DNA from: BOG-994 sp049514215
GTDB taxonomy: Bacteria > Pseudomonadota > Gammaproteobacteria > Burkholderiales > Burkholderiaceae_D
Reading direction: 5' to 3'
DNA length: 64,000 nt
Assembly: GCA_049514215.1 (NCBI GenBank)
Contig: JBEKVI010000008.1
Coordinates: forward strand, 41,168-105,167
Positions 16,933 to 25,473 of this stretch are shown piece by piece; position 1 is the first letter of the stretch, and every line of letters starts with the position of its first letter. Below the pieces are notes generated by a model. It searched no databases, had not been told where the DNA came from, and worked only from the letters and a program-made list of their open reading frames with translations. The position numbers were made by a program, and so were the translations under genes.

Positions 16933-18461
16933 TCCTAACGTCTGCCTTCCTCCTCAAGCGCCTTGCGACCGTTACGTTTTTCATTTTGACCGGGGTGTGC
17001 ACTCTGACCTCGGCCCAGACTTTGCGCATCGGTCTGCCCGAGGATCCCGATCTGCTGGACCCGACGCTTGCGCGCAGCTACGTCGGGCGCATCGTGTTCG
17101 CATCGATGTGCGACAAGCTTTTCGATGTCGATGAGAAGGCGAATATTGTGCCGCAACTGGCTACCGAGTTCACCTGGTCCAATGACAACAAGGCTCTCAC
17201 CCTAAAGCTCCGGCCGGGCGTGACATTCCAGGATGGCGAAAAATTCGACGCGGACGCGGTCAAGTTCAACCTCGAGCGCCACAAGAACATGCCAGGCTCG
17301 AACCGGCGCGGCGAGGTGGCGCCCATCGAGGCGATCGATGTCGTCGATCCCCTGACGATTCGCATCAGGCTCTCGCAACCCTACGTGCCGCTGCTGGCCA
17401 CGCTCTCCGATCGCGCCGGGATGATGGTCTCGCCCAGGGCTGCCCGAGCAGCGGGCGAGAAATTCGCCTTGAATCCCGTCTGTGCCGGGCCCTTTAAGTT
17501 CTCCCAGCGCATCGCCCAAGATCGCATCATCTTGGACCGTTACGACGGCTACTGGAACCGAGCGGCCATTCACTTCGAGCATGTGGTCTTTCTTCCCATC
17601 GTCGATCCGACCGTGCGTCTGGCGAATTTGAAGTCGGGTCAACTCGATTTCGTCGAGCAAGTTGCTCCCACCGACTTCGCAGGCTTGAAGTCGGATGCAC
17701 GGATCAAGACGGCGCGCATCGTCGGGTTGAACTACCAGGGGCTCACGATCAACGTGGGCAAAAGCGAGCAGAGCCAGGCCAATCCGTTGGGTCGCGATGC
17801 GCGCGTGCGCGAAGCACTGGAACTTTCCCTGGACCGCTCGGGAATCGTGGCCGCCGTCCATGACGGCGAGGCCGTGGCGGGCAACCAGTGGGTCTCTCCC
17901 AACAATCCTTACTACGCGAAGTCGCTGCCGGTGCCCGCCCCGAACCTGGAGCGGGCCAAGGCGCTCCTGAAGGAAGCAAAAGTCGAGCACCCGAGCTTCT
18001 CCCTCATGACGCCGACCAACGCCGAGAGCCGAAAGCTTGCCGAGGTGGTTCAGGCGATGGCCAAGGACGCCGGATTCGACGTCAAGATCCAATCGGTGGA
18101 ATTTGCGACTTCGCTCAACCAGGCCGACCAGGGTGCGTTCGAGGCCTACCTGCTTGCCTGGAGCGGCAGGGTCGATCCGGACGGCAATCTCTACAGCTTC
18201 GTCGGCTGCAAGCAACCTTTGAATTATTCAGGCTATTGCGATGCCGAAGTCGACACCTGGCTCAATGACGCGCGGGCCCAAAGCGGCATTGGAGAGCGGG
18301 CCAAGATCTACGATCGCATCGCCCACAAGCTGCTGACGGCGCGTCCTACCATCTACCTCTACCACAGCAACATCCTTTGGGCCTATTCGGCCAAACTCAC
18401 GGGCGTCAGACTCGTCCCCGACGGGCTCATCCGTCCCCAGGGCCTGCAGTTCAATCCGTAG
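16929..18461 (+). CDS. Peptide-type ABC importer, periplasmic solute-binding protein (family 5)
   Basis: A DppA/OppA/GsiB-like binding protein, about 510 residues from the GTG at 16929. The frame is open far upstream, but the signal peptide (VILTSAFLLKRLATVTFF, then cleavage near SAQ-TLRIG) starts at this GTG, which overlaps the previous stop as GTGA. Mature motifs: PEDPDLLDPTLARSYVGRI, LRPGVTFQDGEKFDADAVKF, and NPVCAGPFKFSQRI. Substrate is uncertain: dipeptides, oligopeptides or glutathione; the GST gene at the operon head hints at the last. Confidence 0.9.
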   Translation: MILTSAFLLKRLATVTFFILTGVCTLTSAQTLRIGLPEDPDLLDPTLARSYVGRIVFASMCDKLFDVDEKANIVPQLATEFTWSNDNKALTLKLRPGVTFQDGEKFDADAVKFNLERHKNMPGSNRRGEVAPIEAIDVVDPLTIRIRLSQPYVPLLATLSDRAGMMVSPRAARAAGEKFALNPVCAGPFKFSQRIAQDRIILDRYDGYWNRAAIHFEHVVFLPIVDPTVRLANLKSGQLDFVEQVAPTDFAGLKSDARIKTARIVGLNYQGLTINVGKSEQSQANPLGRDARVREALELSLDRSGIVAAVHDGEAVAGNQWVSPNNPYYAKSLPVPAPNLERAKALLKEAKVEHPSFSLMTPTNAESRKLAEVVQAMAKDAGFDVKIQSVEFATSLNQADQGAFEAYLLAWSGRVDPDGNLYSFVGCKQPLNYSGYCDAEVDTWLNDARAQSGIGERAKIYDRIAHKLLTARPTIYLYHSNILWAYSAKLTGVRLVPDGLIRPQGLQFNP

Positions 18462-18493
18462 CACAGCCCAACCGCCAGCCGACCGGACCGATC

Positions 18494-19435
18494 GTGCCTC
18501 TTGCTGCTCTACGCCGGCTTGCCAGTGCGCTACTGACGCTCGTTTTCGTCTCCATCCTGGTGTTCGGCCTGCAGCAACTGATTCCCGGTGATCCCGCGCG
18601 CGCGCTTGCCGGGGAAGATCAGGACCCGAACGTGATCGCGTTCCTGCACAAGAAGATGCACCTCGACGAGCCGGTCCCCGTCCGCTACGCCTATTGGCTC
18701 GGCGCTGTGTTGCACGGCGACCTCGGTGATTCAGTGCGTAATCAGGAGTCGGTTTCGCACCTGATTACGCAAAAGCTCCCGGTGACGATCGAACTGGCCG
18801 GGCTCGCGATGCTCGTGGCGGTCGTGATCGGCATCCCCAGTGGCATTCTTGCCGCGGTCGCCGAAGGCACTGCGCTCGACACGATTCTGAGCACAGTGGC
18901 GCTTTGGGGGCTGTCGATTCCCAATTTCTGGCTCGGGATCCTGATGATTCTTTTTTTCTCGGTGCAGTTGGGCTGGTTGCCGGCCTCGGGATACGTTAGT
19001 CCCTTCGAGGATCTGCACGCGAATCTGCTCTCGATGGTCATGCCGGCCTTCGTGCTGGGCAACGCCATTGCGGCGGTTTTGATGCGCCACACGCGCAGCG
19101 CCCTTCTCGGGGCGCTCGAAGAGGACTATGTCCGCACGGCGCGCGCGAAGGGCTTAGGCGAATTCACGGTGGTGATCCGGCATGCCTGGCGCAATGCGCT
19201 GGCCCCGGTCATTACCTTGGGGGCGCTGGAGCTGGGCGCGCTGCTTTCGGGCGCCGTTCTCACCGAGCAGGTCTTTACCATCCCCGGTTTTGGCAAACTT
19301 GTCGTGGACGCCGTGTTCAACCGCGACTACATCGTGGTGCAGGCCGTCGTCCTCGTCACCGCGAGCGCCTACATCACTCTGAATCTTTTGGCTGACTGGG
19401 CTTACGTGCTCATCAACCCGAGGCTTCGCGCGTGA
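18494..19435 (+). CDS. Peptide-type ABC importer, permease (DppB/GsiC)
   Basis: 313 residues from a GTG at 18494, where the first membrane segment begins (LRRLASALLTLVFVSILVFG). Family motifs: IPGDPARALAG, FAFVLGNAIAAVLMRHTRS-like loop and the EAA motif DYVRTARAKGLGEFTVVIRH. The C-terminal TEQVFTIPGFGKLVVDAV is diagnostic. The open frame extends upstream into the solute-binding gene but lacks family character. It overlaps the next permease gene (GTGA). Confidence 0.92.
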   Translation: MPLAALRRLASALLTLVFVSILVFGLQQLIPGDPARALAGEDQDPNVIAFLHKKMHLDEPVPVRYAYWLGAVLHGDLGDSVRNQESVSHLITQKLPVTIELAGLAMLVAVVIGIPSGILAAVAEGTALDTILSTVALWGLSIPNFWLGILMILFFSVQLGWLPASGYVSPFEDLHANLLSMVMPAFVLGNAIAAVLMRHTRSALLGALEEDYVRTARAKGLGEFTVVIRHAWRNALAPVITLGALELGALLSGAVLTEQVFTIPGFGKLVVDAVFNRDYIVVQAVVLVTASAYITLNLLADWAYVLINPRLRA

Positions 19436-20337
19436 ACGCCAACACGCCGCTTTCGGCGACGCCAGACTCGCCCAAAAGCGCAGGCTTGCCCGCTCCCCGG
19501 GGGGGACGCGCGGCTCGCGCGCTCAGAAGGCTTGCGCGTCGCACGAGCACGCTCTTTGCGATTGCCATCATCCTCGGTTTCGTGATCATGGCCATCGCCG
19601 CTTCGCATCTGACCCGCTATGATCCGCTTTTGACCAATTGGGGCGCGATTCGAAAGCCACCCAGCGCGGTCCATTGGCTGGGTACGGATGAACTGGGACG
19701 TGATCTTCTTGCGCGCGTCATCTTCGGAAGCCGCGCCTCGCTTCTTGCCGGGCTCGTTTCGGTTTCGATCTCGCTCTTGATCGGGGTGCCCATCGGGCTG
19801 GTTGCCGGGTACGCTGGCGGCATGGTCGATGCGTTGATCAGCCGTGTGACCGATGCGTTTCTGGCCTGTCCCTTCCTCATCCTCGCCATCGCTCTCTCGG
19901 CCATCCTCGGCCCGAGCCTGACGAATGCCATGATTGCGATCGGTATCGCCGCCGCTCCGATCTTCGTGCGGCTCACGCGCGGGCAGGTCCTGAATCTGAA
20001 GGTCGAGGATTATGTCCTTGCCGCGCGTGCCGTGGGCAATCCGCCGTGGCGGATCGCGTGGCGTCATATCCTGCCCAACGCGCTTCCGGCATTGACCGTG
20101 CAAGCCACACTCGCCATCGCCGCAGCGGTGATCGCCGAGGCGAGCCTGTCATTTCTGGGCTTGGGTCAGCAGCCTCCACAGGCCAGTTGGGGGAGCATGC
20201 TCAACACGGCGAAGAACTATCTCGATAACGCACCTTGGATGTCGGTGTCCCCGGGAGCGGCGATCTTTCTTTTGGTGCTTTCGCTCAATCTTCTGGGCGA
20301 TGGGCTGCGCGATGCGATCGATCCGAGGCGCGCCTAG
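19432..20337 (+). CDS. Peptide-type ABC importer, permease (DppC/GsiD)
   Basis: 301 residues from GTG 19432, which overlaps the dppB-type stop. A ~35-residue cytoplasmic N-terminus precedes the first helix (TLFAIAIILGFVIMAIAAS). Diagnostic stretches: HWLGTDELGRDLLARVIFG, the EAA loop DYVLAARAVGNPPWRIAWRH, ILPNALPALTVQ and ASLSFLGLGQQPPQASWG. The stop codon overlaps by 3 bp that of the convergent MarR gene. This completes an ABC importer with all five components in the order D-F-A-B-C. Confidence 0.93.
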   Translation: MNANTPLSATPDSPKSAGLPAPRGGRAARALRRLARRTSTLFAIAIILGFVIMAIAASHLTRYDPLLTNWGAIRKPPSAVHWLGTDELGRDLLARVIFGSRASLLAGLVSVSISLLIGVPIGLVAGYAGGMVDALISRVTDAFLACPFLILAIALSAILGPSLTNAMIAIGIAAAPIFVRLTRGQVLNLKVEDYVLAARAVGNPPWRIAWRHILPNALPALTVQATLAIAAAVIAEASLSFLGLGQQPPQASWGSMLNTAKNYLDNAPWMSVSPGAAIFLLVLSLNLLGDGLRDAIDPRRA

Positions 20338-20831
20338 TCTCGGACTCGAGCACCGCCGAAAGCAGCACGACTGCCGTCTTCCACGAGCGCTCCGATCTGG
20401 CGCTGTACGTGATGCACATCGCCGTGGAATTCGGCAGTAAATTGCGAGCCTAGCGTCTGTTCGAAGTGCAGCTGCGCATCCCGCCACGCCATGCGCGCAT
20501 CCTTGAGCAGCGCCTGGCCGGTGTTCGTCAGGCGCAGGGGCTTTAAGCGTCGGTCACCTTCGGGGGCGATTTCGATGAGCCCGCGCGCGAGAAGCGGTTT
20601 GATATTGCGCGACAGCGAGGACCGCTCAAGGCCCAAGAGGGCAGCCAGCTCCGAGACCGCGACGGCCTTGCGTGCAATCGTATTCAAGACGCTGAACTGC
20701 GTGGTCTTTAGCCCCACGGCTTCCAGATGCGCGTCGTAGAGACGGGAGACGGTTCTGGAGAGGCGCCTTAAAAGAAAGCAGCTGCATTCGCGCCGTGACG
20801 AGTGCGTAGGCGGTTGCAGGTTGGGGGGCAT
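20334..20831 (-). CDS. MarR family transcriptional regulator
   Basis: 165 residues from the ATG at 20831 (MPPNLQPPTHSS), followed by CFLLRRLSRTVSRLYDAHL, then the winged helix VLNTIARKAVAVSELAALLG with recognition helix LERSSLSRNIKPLLARGLIE and wing PEGDRRLKPLRLT. The frame remains open upstream to 21041 but without family similarity. It is divergent from the thioesterase gene at 20971; a perfect palindrome GTGTATATACAC (20904-20915) lies in the shared region and is the likely operator. It converges on the ABC operon. Confidence 0.9.
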   Translation of the reverse strand: MPPNLQPPTHSSRRECSCFLLRRLSRTVSRLYDAHLEAVGLKTTQFSVLNTIARKAVAVSELAALLGLERSSLSRNIKPLLARGLIEIAPEGDRRLKPLRLTNTGQALLKDARMAWRDAQLHFEQTLGSQFTAEFHGDVHHVQRQIGALVEDGSRAAFGGARVRD

Positions 20832-20903
20832 GGGCGCGTGGGGAAAGTCGGACAGGGACCAGTCGTGCACGAATCCGGAAAACGCATTAAATTGACGACT
20901 TAA

Positions 20904-20915
20904 GTGTATATACAC
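20904..20915. promoter_or_regulatory. 12-bp palindrome in the marR/thioesterase divergent promoter
   Basis: GTGTATATACAC is perfectly symmetric and lies between the divergent starts (20831 and 20971), beside TTGACG at 20892-20897. MarR proteins usually bind such A/T-centred palindromes and repress both sides. Confidence 0.55.
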
Positions 20916-20970
20916 CCAATTCGGGCGCCTTCGCAACCGCGGAAGCCCTTCCCGACCTAAAGAGGATCGC

Positions 20971-21525
20971 ATGACTACAGAAGACGCCACCATCGACCCC
21001 AAGGCCTTGCTTGCTCGCTGGCAGGCCGACGAGCAGGTCATTCGCGCACGGCTTGGGGCCCCGGGCGTGCCCCCACTCGATCATGTGCGAGGCAAAAGTG
21101 GCCTCGAGATCTTTGCCGCCATCAGCCGTGGGGAGTTTCCCTCGCCCGGCATTGGGCACCTCATGGATTTTGTGCCGGTCGAGTTCGAAGTGGGACGCTT
21201 CGTCTTCCAGGGAACGCCGGATCGCCGCCACTACAACCCCCTGGGTACCGTGCACGGAGGCTACGCGGCCACCCTCTTGGATTCGTGCGTCGGCTGCGCG
21301 GTCCACTCGACGCTGGCCGCGGGCATGGGTTATACGACCCTCGAATTGAAGGTGAACTACATTCGTCCCCTGACCGAGAAGACCGGACCCGTGAGAGCCG
21401 AAGGCAAGGTCGTTAGCCTCACGCGGCAGATTGGTATCGCCGAGGGGCGGCTGACCGATGTGAACGGAAAGCTTTACGCGTTCGCGACCACGACCTGCCT
21501 CATTTTCCCAATGCCCCAGGCCTAG
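20971..21525 (+). CDS. PaaI-family acyl-CoA thioesterase (hotdog fold)
   Basis: 184 residues. The hotdog core has PLGTVHGGYAATLLDSCVGC (the HGG...D catalytic helix), TLELKVNYIRPLTEKTGPV and VSLTRQIGIAEGRLTD, ending GKLYAFATTTCLIF, as in PaaI/YbgC-like phenylacetyl-CoA thioesterases. The ~50 N-terminal residues (MTTEDATIDPKALLARWQAD) are common in proteobacterial homologues. It hydrolyses acyl- or aryl-CoA esters. Divergent from the MarR gene, which probably represses it. Confidence 0.85.
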   Translation: MTTEDATIDPKALLARWQADEQVIRARLGAPGVPPLDHVRGKSGLEIFAAISRGEFPSPGIGHLMDFVPVEFEVGRFVFQGTPDRRHYNPLGTVHGGYAATLLDSCVGCAVHSTLAAGMGYTTLELKVNYIRPLTEKTGPVRAEGKVVSLTRQIGIAEGRLTDVNGKLYAFATTTCLIFPMPQA

Positions 21526-21556
21526 ATTTGCGCTCGCGGCATCGAAGGGGCATCCG

Positions 21557-21787
21557 ATGCGCATCCTAAGCGTGCGGGTTCAGACCCATACACGCCAGAG
21601 CGTCCTGGTCGAACCCGGGGCGGACGGCGTCTGGCATGCGCGCCTGCGCGCGCTGCCGGTGGAAGGTGCCGCCAATGCGGAACTGATCGAGCTCATCGCC
21701 CGCCACTTTGGCTGCCCCAGGTCCGCCGTCGCCATCCGACGTGGCACGCGTTCGCGCCTCAAACACGTCGAAGTCGCCCTCGAATAG
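21557..21787 (+). CDS. DUF167 (YggU family) protein
   Basis: A 76-residue protein. RALPVEGAANAELIELIARH and the following VAIRRGTRSRLKHVEV are the family signature (PPVDGKAN...L.....SxVxIxxGxxSRxK). AAGGGG precedes the ATG at 21557. The function of YggU proteins is unsettled. The gene lies 31 bp after the thioesterase gene. Confidence 0.87.
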   Translation: MRILSVRVQTHTRQSVLVEPGADGVWHARLRALPVEGAANAELIELIARHFGCPRSAVAIRRGTRSRLKHVEVALE

Positions 21788-21901
21788 ACGGGCCGGAACG
21801 TTTGAAACAGGGCGCCCGCGCTGGGCTCGGTCCGTGCCCCATTCGGGATCACCCGCTAGAATGCCGGTTTGTATGGCCCGGTGACGAGCCCAAGACGCCC
21901 C

Positions 21902-22789
21902 ATGACGACCCACGAGTTGCCCAGCGCCTGCCCGAACTGCGAAGCACCCGTTGCCGGTCCTTTCTGTGGCGCCTGTGGACAGGAAACCATCATCGAGACG
22001 CCCACGGTGACTGAATTCGTCCACGAGGTCCTGCATCACTACGTCGCCGCAGAAGGCAAGATTTGGCGCACGCTGTTCTTACTGGTCATCGTTCCGGGTC
22101 AGCTCACGCTCGAGTATCTGCAGGGGCGACGCAAGCGCTTCATCCGCCCGATGCAGCTCTACCTGACGGTGTCGTTCGTCTTCTTCCTGCTCGCGGGATT
22201 GACCAACGATAGTTTCGTGCACCTGGCCGATCCCACCGTGGCGCCATCGGTCAACTCGGCCCCGGTCATGAACCTGGCTCCCGAACTGAAGGACGATCTG
22301 CAGAAAGACCCTGACGCGCAGGAGGCGGTCGAAAAAATCAAGGAGGGAGCGCTCACGCTCCAGAATCGATGGGCCGAGCGCGTCAAGGCCACCGGGGGCG
22401 ACAGCAAGGTGGCCTTGCGCGCCGTGGTCGACACGACCTTGCATCGTGTGCCGGCGGCCCTGTTCATTCTCATGCCGCTTTTGGCGGTGATCCTCAATTT
22501 CTGCTATCTGGGCCGCAGGCTGCCTTATGGAGCGCACCTGCTCTTCTCGATTCATCTGCATGCCTTCTTTTTCGTGTTATTGATGGTGGCGCTCTTGCCG
22601 ATTCCTGACGATGTAGCGCCCTTTCTGACGTCGGTGATTCCGCTTGTGTACCTGCTTTTGGCGATAAAGCGCGTCTACGGGGGACGGTGGTTACCGCAGA
22701 TCCTCAGAGCCCTCGTGATCTACGCGTTCTATGGGGGGCTGGTCTTTACCGTACTGGGTCTGCTTTTCGCGGCTTCCTTCTTTCTCTAG
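21902..22789 (+). CDS. DUF3667-like membrane protein with N-terminal zinc ribbon
   Basis: 295 residues. It begins MTTHELPSACPNCEAPV with two CxxC pairs (CPNC and CGAC) that should hold a zinc ion, followed by an amphipathic VTEFVHEVLHHY and TLFLLVIVPGQLTLEYLQG with GRRKRFIRPMQLYL, the pattern of DUF3667 proteins. Four or five transmembrane segments follow (SFVFFLLAGL, AALFILMPLLAVILNFCYL, LFSIHLHAFFFVLLMVALL, LVYLLLAIK). A ~90-residue periplasmic or cytoplasmic loop separates the first two. An upstream in-frame ATG at 21869 is less likely. Function unknown. Confidence 0.8.
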   Translation: MTTHELPSACPNCEAPVAGPFCGACGQETIIETPTVTEFVHEVLHHYVAAEGKIWRTLFLLVIVPGQLTLEYLQGRRKRFIRPMQLYLTVSFVFFLLAGLTNDSFVHLADPTVAPSVNSAPVMNLAPELKDDLQKDPDAQEAVEKIKEGALTLQNRWAERVKATGGDSKVALRAVVDTTLHRVPAALFILMPLLAVILNFCYLGRRLPYGAHLLFSIHLHAFFFVLLMVALLPIPDDVAPFLTSVIPLVYLLLAIKRVYGGRWLPQILRALVIYAFYGGLVFTVLGLLFAASFFL

Positions 22790-22877
22790 CCCGGCCCTTT
22801 TTGCGCGAGGAGGCGACATCCCGCGCGCAAGGCTGCGCCGCCGTGCGGCTACGCGCCTGGGCCCTCCCAAAAAAGAC

Positions 22878-22905
22878 TTGCCAGTTTCCCGGATGCGGCT
22901 AAAAT
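22878..22905 (+). promoter_or_regulatory. Sigma70-type promoter for the crotonase operon
   Basis: TTGCCA (22878-22883), 16-bp spacer, TAAAAT (22900-22905). Start of transcription would fall within or next to the inverted repeat at 22910-22924. Confidence 0.55.
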
Positions 22906-22909
22906 AGTT

Positions 22910-22924
22910 ATACTTCATAAGTAT
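22910..22924. promoter_or_regulatory. Inverted repeat ATACTT-CAT-AAGTAT, candidate operator
   Basis: Two perfect 6-bp arms separated by 3 bp, just downstream of the -10 element and 16 bp before the crotonase ATG. The placement suits repression by the MarR protein encoded at the end of the same operon (25445-26008). Confidence 0.5.
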
Positions 22925-22939
22925 TTTCCTGGAACCGAC

Positions 22940-23737
22940 ATGACCCCTTCCCCAGCCCAGCCATCGGGGGACAATCTCTTGATTGCGTACGATGGCGACA
23001 TCGCGCTCATCGGCCTTAACCGCCCGCAAAAGCGCAATGCGCTCAGCGACGCGCTCATCGCGGCCATCCACCGCGCGTTTGTCGATTTGCCCCAGGCCGT
23101 TCGTGCCGTGGTGATTCACGGCGTGGGAGAGCACTTCTCGGCGGGTCTTGATCTGAGCGAACTGGGCGAGCGGACCGCAGCCGAAGGCCTTCTTCATTCG
23201 CGCAGCTGGCATCAGGCCTTCGACGCCATCCAGTCGGGGCGCGTACCGGTGGTCGCGGCGCTCCATGGAGCCGTGGTGGGCGGCGGCCTGGAACTGGCGG
23301 CTGCAGCCCACATCCGCGTGGCGGGGCGCGACGCCTTTTTCGGATTGCCCGAGGGACAGCGCGGGCTTTTCGTGGGCGGTGGCGGGTCGGTCCGCATCTC
23401 GCGACTCATCGGTGTGGGCCGCATGACCGACATGATGCTGGCCGGTCGCATCTACGATGGGGTCGAAGCCGAGCGCATCGGACTGGTTCAGTACCTGACC
23501 GACCCCGGCCAGGCCTTGGAGCGCGCCACGGAGGTTGCGCGTCGCATCGCCAAGAACGCGCCGCTTTCGAACTTCGCCGTGATGCACGCCTTGCCGCGGA
23601 TCGCACGACAGGCCGAAGGCGACGGACTTCTGACCGAGTCGCTCATGGCGGCGGTGGCGCAAAGCGATGTCGAGGCGAAAGCGCGCATGCAGGCTTTCTT
23701 GGACGGTAAAGCCTCCAAGGTCGGAAAGCCCGAATGA
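22940..23737 (+). CDS. Crotonase-family enoyl-CoA hydratase/isomerase
   Basis: 265 residues with the crotonase fold: LNRPQKRNALSDALIAAIH, oxyanion-hole segments HFSAGLDLSELG and ALHGAVVGGGLELAAAAHI, and the active-site region GLPEGQRGLFVGGGGSVRI (Glu at the usual position in LPEG). The family includes hydratases, isomerases and aryl-CoA lyases. With a 4-hydroxybenzoyl-CoA-type thioesterase, a Liv-type binding protein and MarR downstream, it resembles hydroxycinnamate or aryl-CoA clusters, but no CoA ligase is present here. Confidence 0.88.
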   Translation: MTPSPAQPSGDNLLIAYDGDIALIGLNRPQKRNALSDALIAAIHRAFVDLPQAVRAVVIHGVGEHFSAGLDLSELGERTAAEGLLHSRSWHQAFDAIQSGRVPVVAALHGAVVGGGLELAAAAHIRVAGRDAFFGLPEGQRGLFVGGGGSVRISRLIGVGRMTDMMLAGRIYDGVEAERIGLVQYLTDPGQALERATEVARRIAKNAPLSNFAVMHALPRIARQAEGDGLLTESLMAAVAQSDVEAKARMQAFLDGKASKVGKPE

Positions 23738-23843
23738 TCCGGTCATCGGCTCTTTGCGAATCGACGGTGGGTCGTGCATCCCAGAGTCTCACCGATTCGG
23801 ATGGCGCACTGCCGCCGGCTTTACATCCCAACTAGGAGCTTTC

Positions 23844-24263
23844 GTGCCGCGGACCGTCATCGATACCGTGCGCGTCGAATTCGGCGACTGCGATCCCGCC
23901 GGGATCGTGTTCTTTCCCAATTTCTCGCGCTGGATGGATGCCGCGTCCCTGAATTTCTTCGTGAGCTGCGGAGTACCTCCCTGGAGGGAACTCGAAAAGA
24001 CGACCGGCATCATCGGCACGCCCTTGCTCGAGATCAACACGCGTTTTCTTCGGCATGCGACTTATGGCGAGACCCTGAAGATCCACACTTCGGTCGACGA
24101 ATGGAAGGAGAAGGTCTTTGTCCAAAGGCACATCGTCAAACGCGGAGACGAACTGATCTGCGAGGGAACCGAAACCCGCATCTTCATCAAGCGCGATCCC
24201 GAGAACCCAAAACGCCTCTTTGGAATACCGATTCCGACCGAGATTCGCGCGCTGTGTGAGTAA
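23844..24263 (+). CDS. 4-hydroxybenzoyl-CoA-type thioesterase
   Basis: 139 residues from a GTG at 23844 with AGGAG 5 bp upstream; the longer open frame upstream has no family features. VEFGDCDPAGIVFFPNFSRW contains the DPAGIVFFPN active-site segment with its catalytic Asp, followed by LEINTRFLRHATYGETLKIH and the typical last strand IKRDPENPKRLFGIPIP. Expected to hydrolyse aryl-CoA thioesters. Located 107 bp after the crotonase gene. Confidence 0.88.
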   Translation: MPRTVIDTVRVEFGDCDPAGIVFFPNFSRWMDAASLNFFVSCGVPPWRELEKTTGIIGTPLLEINTRFLRHATYGETLKIHTSVDEWKEKVFVQRHIVKRGDELICEGTETRIFIKRDPENPKRLFGIPIPTEIRALCE

Positions 24264-24330
24264 ACCGTGCATTGGAGTCGATGAGCCACGCACGGGACTG
24301 AATTCCGATAACAACCTAAGAGGAGACAGA

Positions 24331-25473
24331 ATGAACAGACGATCGGCTTTCATCGCCACCCTGTTACTGGCACTAAGCCCGTGGGGTCTTGCGCGGGCGG
24401 ACATCACCATCGGCGTTAGCCTTCCACTGACCGGACCGGCCGCGGGTCTTGGCATTCCGGTCAAAAACGGACTGGCCCTTTGGCCTGCGACCATCGCCGG
24501 AGAAAAGGTCAATCTCATCGTGCTCGACGATGCTACCGATCCCACCCAGGGGGTCAAAAATGCCCGGCGCTTTACCACCGAGGACAAAGTCGACGTGATC
24601 GTGGGCTCGGTAGCCACACCGGTGGGCGTGGCCATGTCCGACATCGCCGAAGAAGCCAATACGGTCCAACTGGTCCTCTCGCCCATCGATCTGCCCGAGG
24701 GCAAGGGGGGATGGTCGTTCCGTCTGGCCCATTCGGCCACGCTCATGGGAGGTGCCATCGTCGCGCACATGAAGGCGGCGGGCGTAAAGACGGTAGGCTT
24801 TATCGGCTACACCGACGCCTACGGAGAGAGCTGGCTGAAGGACTTCAGTCAGCTGGCGACTCCCGCCGGCATCAAGATCGTCGATGTGGAGCGCTTCGCA
24901 CGCGCTGACACCAGCGTGACCGCGCAAGCCTTAAAGCTCAACGCCGCCGCACCTGATGCCATTCTCGTTGTCGCCTCCGGCAGTGGTGCGGCCATGCCGG
25001 AGATGGCGATCTTCGAGAGAGGCTACAAGGGCCAGATCTACCAGACCCACGCGGCCGCCTCGCGCGACCTGGTGCGTATCGGAGGCAAGGAGGTCGAAGG
25101 GGCGCTCGTGGCCTCCGGCCCCGCGGTGGTGGCCGAACAATTGCCCGCGTCACATCCGTCCAAGAAGCTCGCCATGGACTATGTCGCCCAGTACGAAAAA
25201 GCCTATGGTCCCAATAGCCGCAACCAGTTTTCGGCGCATATCTACGACACCTTGCTTCTGCTCCAGGTGACCGTGCCCCAGGCACTGAAAAAGGGCAAGC
25301 CCGGTACGCCCGAGTTCCGTGCGGCGCTCAAGGATGCGATCGAGCACAGCGGCAGCCTTCCGGTTTCGCAGGGCGTACTCCAATACACGCCTTCGGACCA
25401 CTACGGCTTTACTCCCCAGTCGGCGGTGATTCTGAAAGTCGTCAATGGTGAGTTCAAGCTCGAGCCGAACTAG
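24331..25473 (+). CDS. Branched-chain amino acid/aromatic-type ABC solute-binding protein
   Basis: 380 residues from the ATG at 24331 (AGGAGA 5 bp before it). Signal peptide MNRRSAFIATLLLALSPWGL with cleavage after ARA. Mature motifs: ITIGVSLPLTGPAAGLGIPV, VNLIVLDDATDPTQGVKNAR and GSVATPVGVAMSDIAEEAN, as in periplasmic binding fold type I (LivJ-like) proteins that feed Liv-type importers. The permeases and ATPases are not in the window. In aromatic-degradation clusters such proteins bind benzoate or cinnamate-like acids. Confidence 0.9.
   Translation: MNRRSAFIATLLLALSPWGLARADITIGVSLPLTGPAAGLGIPVKNGLALWPATIAGEKVNLIVLDDATDPTQGVKNARRFTTEDKVDVIVGSVATPVGVAMSDIAEEANTVQLVLSPIDLPEGKGGWSFRLAHSATLMGGAIVAHMKAAGVKTVGFIGYTDAYGESWLKDFSQLATPAGIKIVDVERFARADTSVTAQALKLNAAAPDAILVVASGSGAAMPEMAIFERGYKGQIYQTHAAASRDLVRIGGKEVEGALVASGPAVVAEQLPASHPSKKLAMDYVAQYEKAYGPNSRNQFSAHIYDTLLLLQVTVPQALKKGKPGTPEFRAALKDAIEHSGSLPVSQGVLQYTPSDHYGFTPQSAVILKVVNGEFKLEPN

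Noticed and set aside
17202..18215. 337-codon minus-strand frame inside the binding-protein gene
   Set aside because: Shadow frame of a well-supported periplasmic binding protein.
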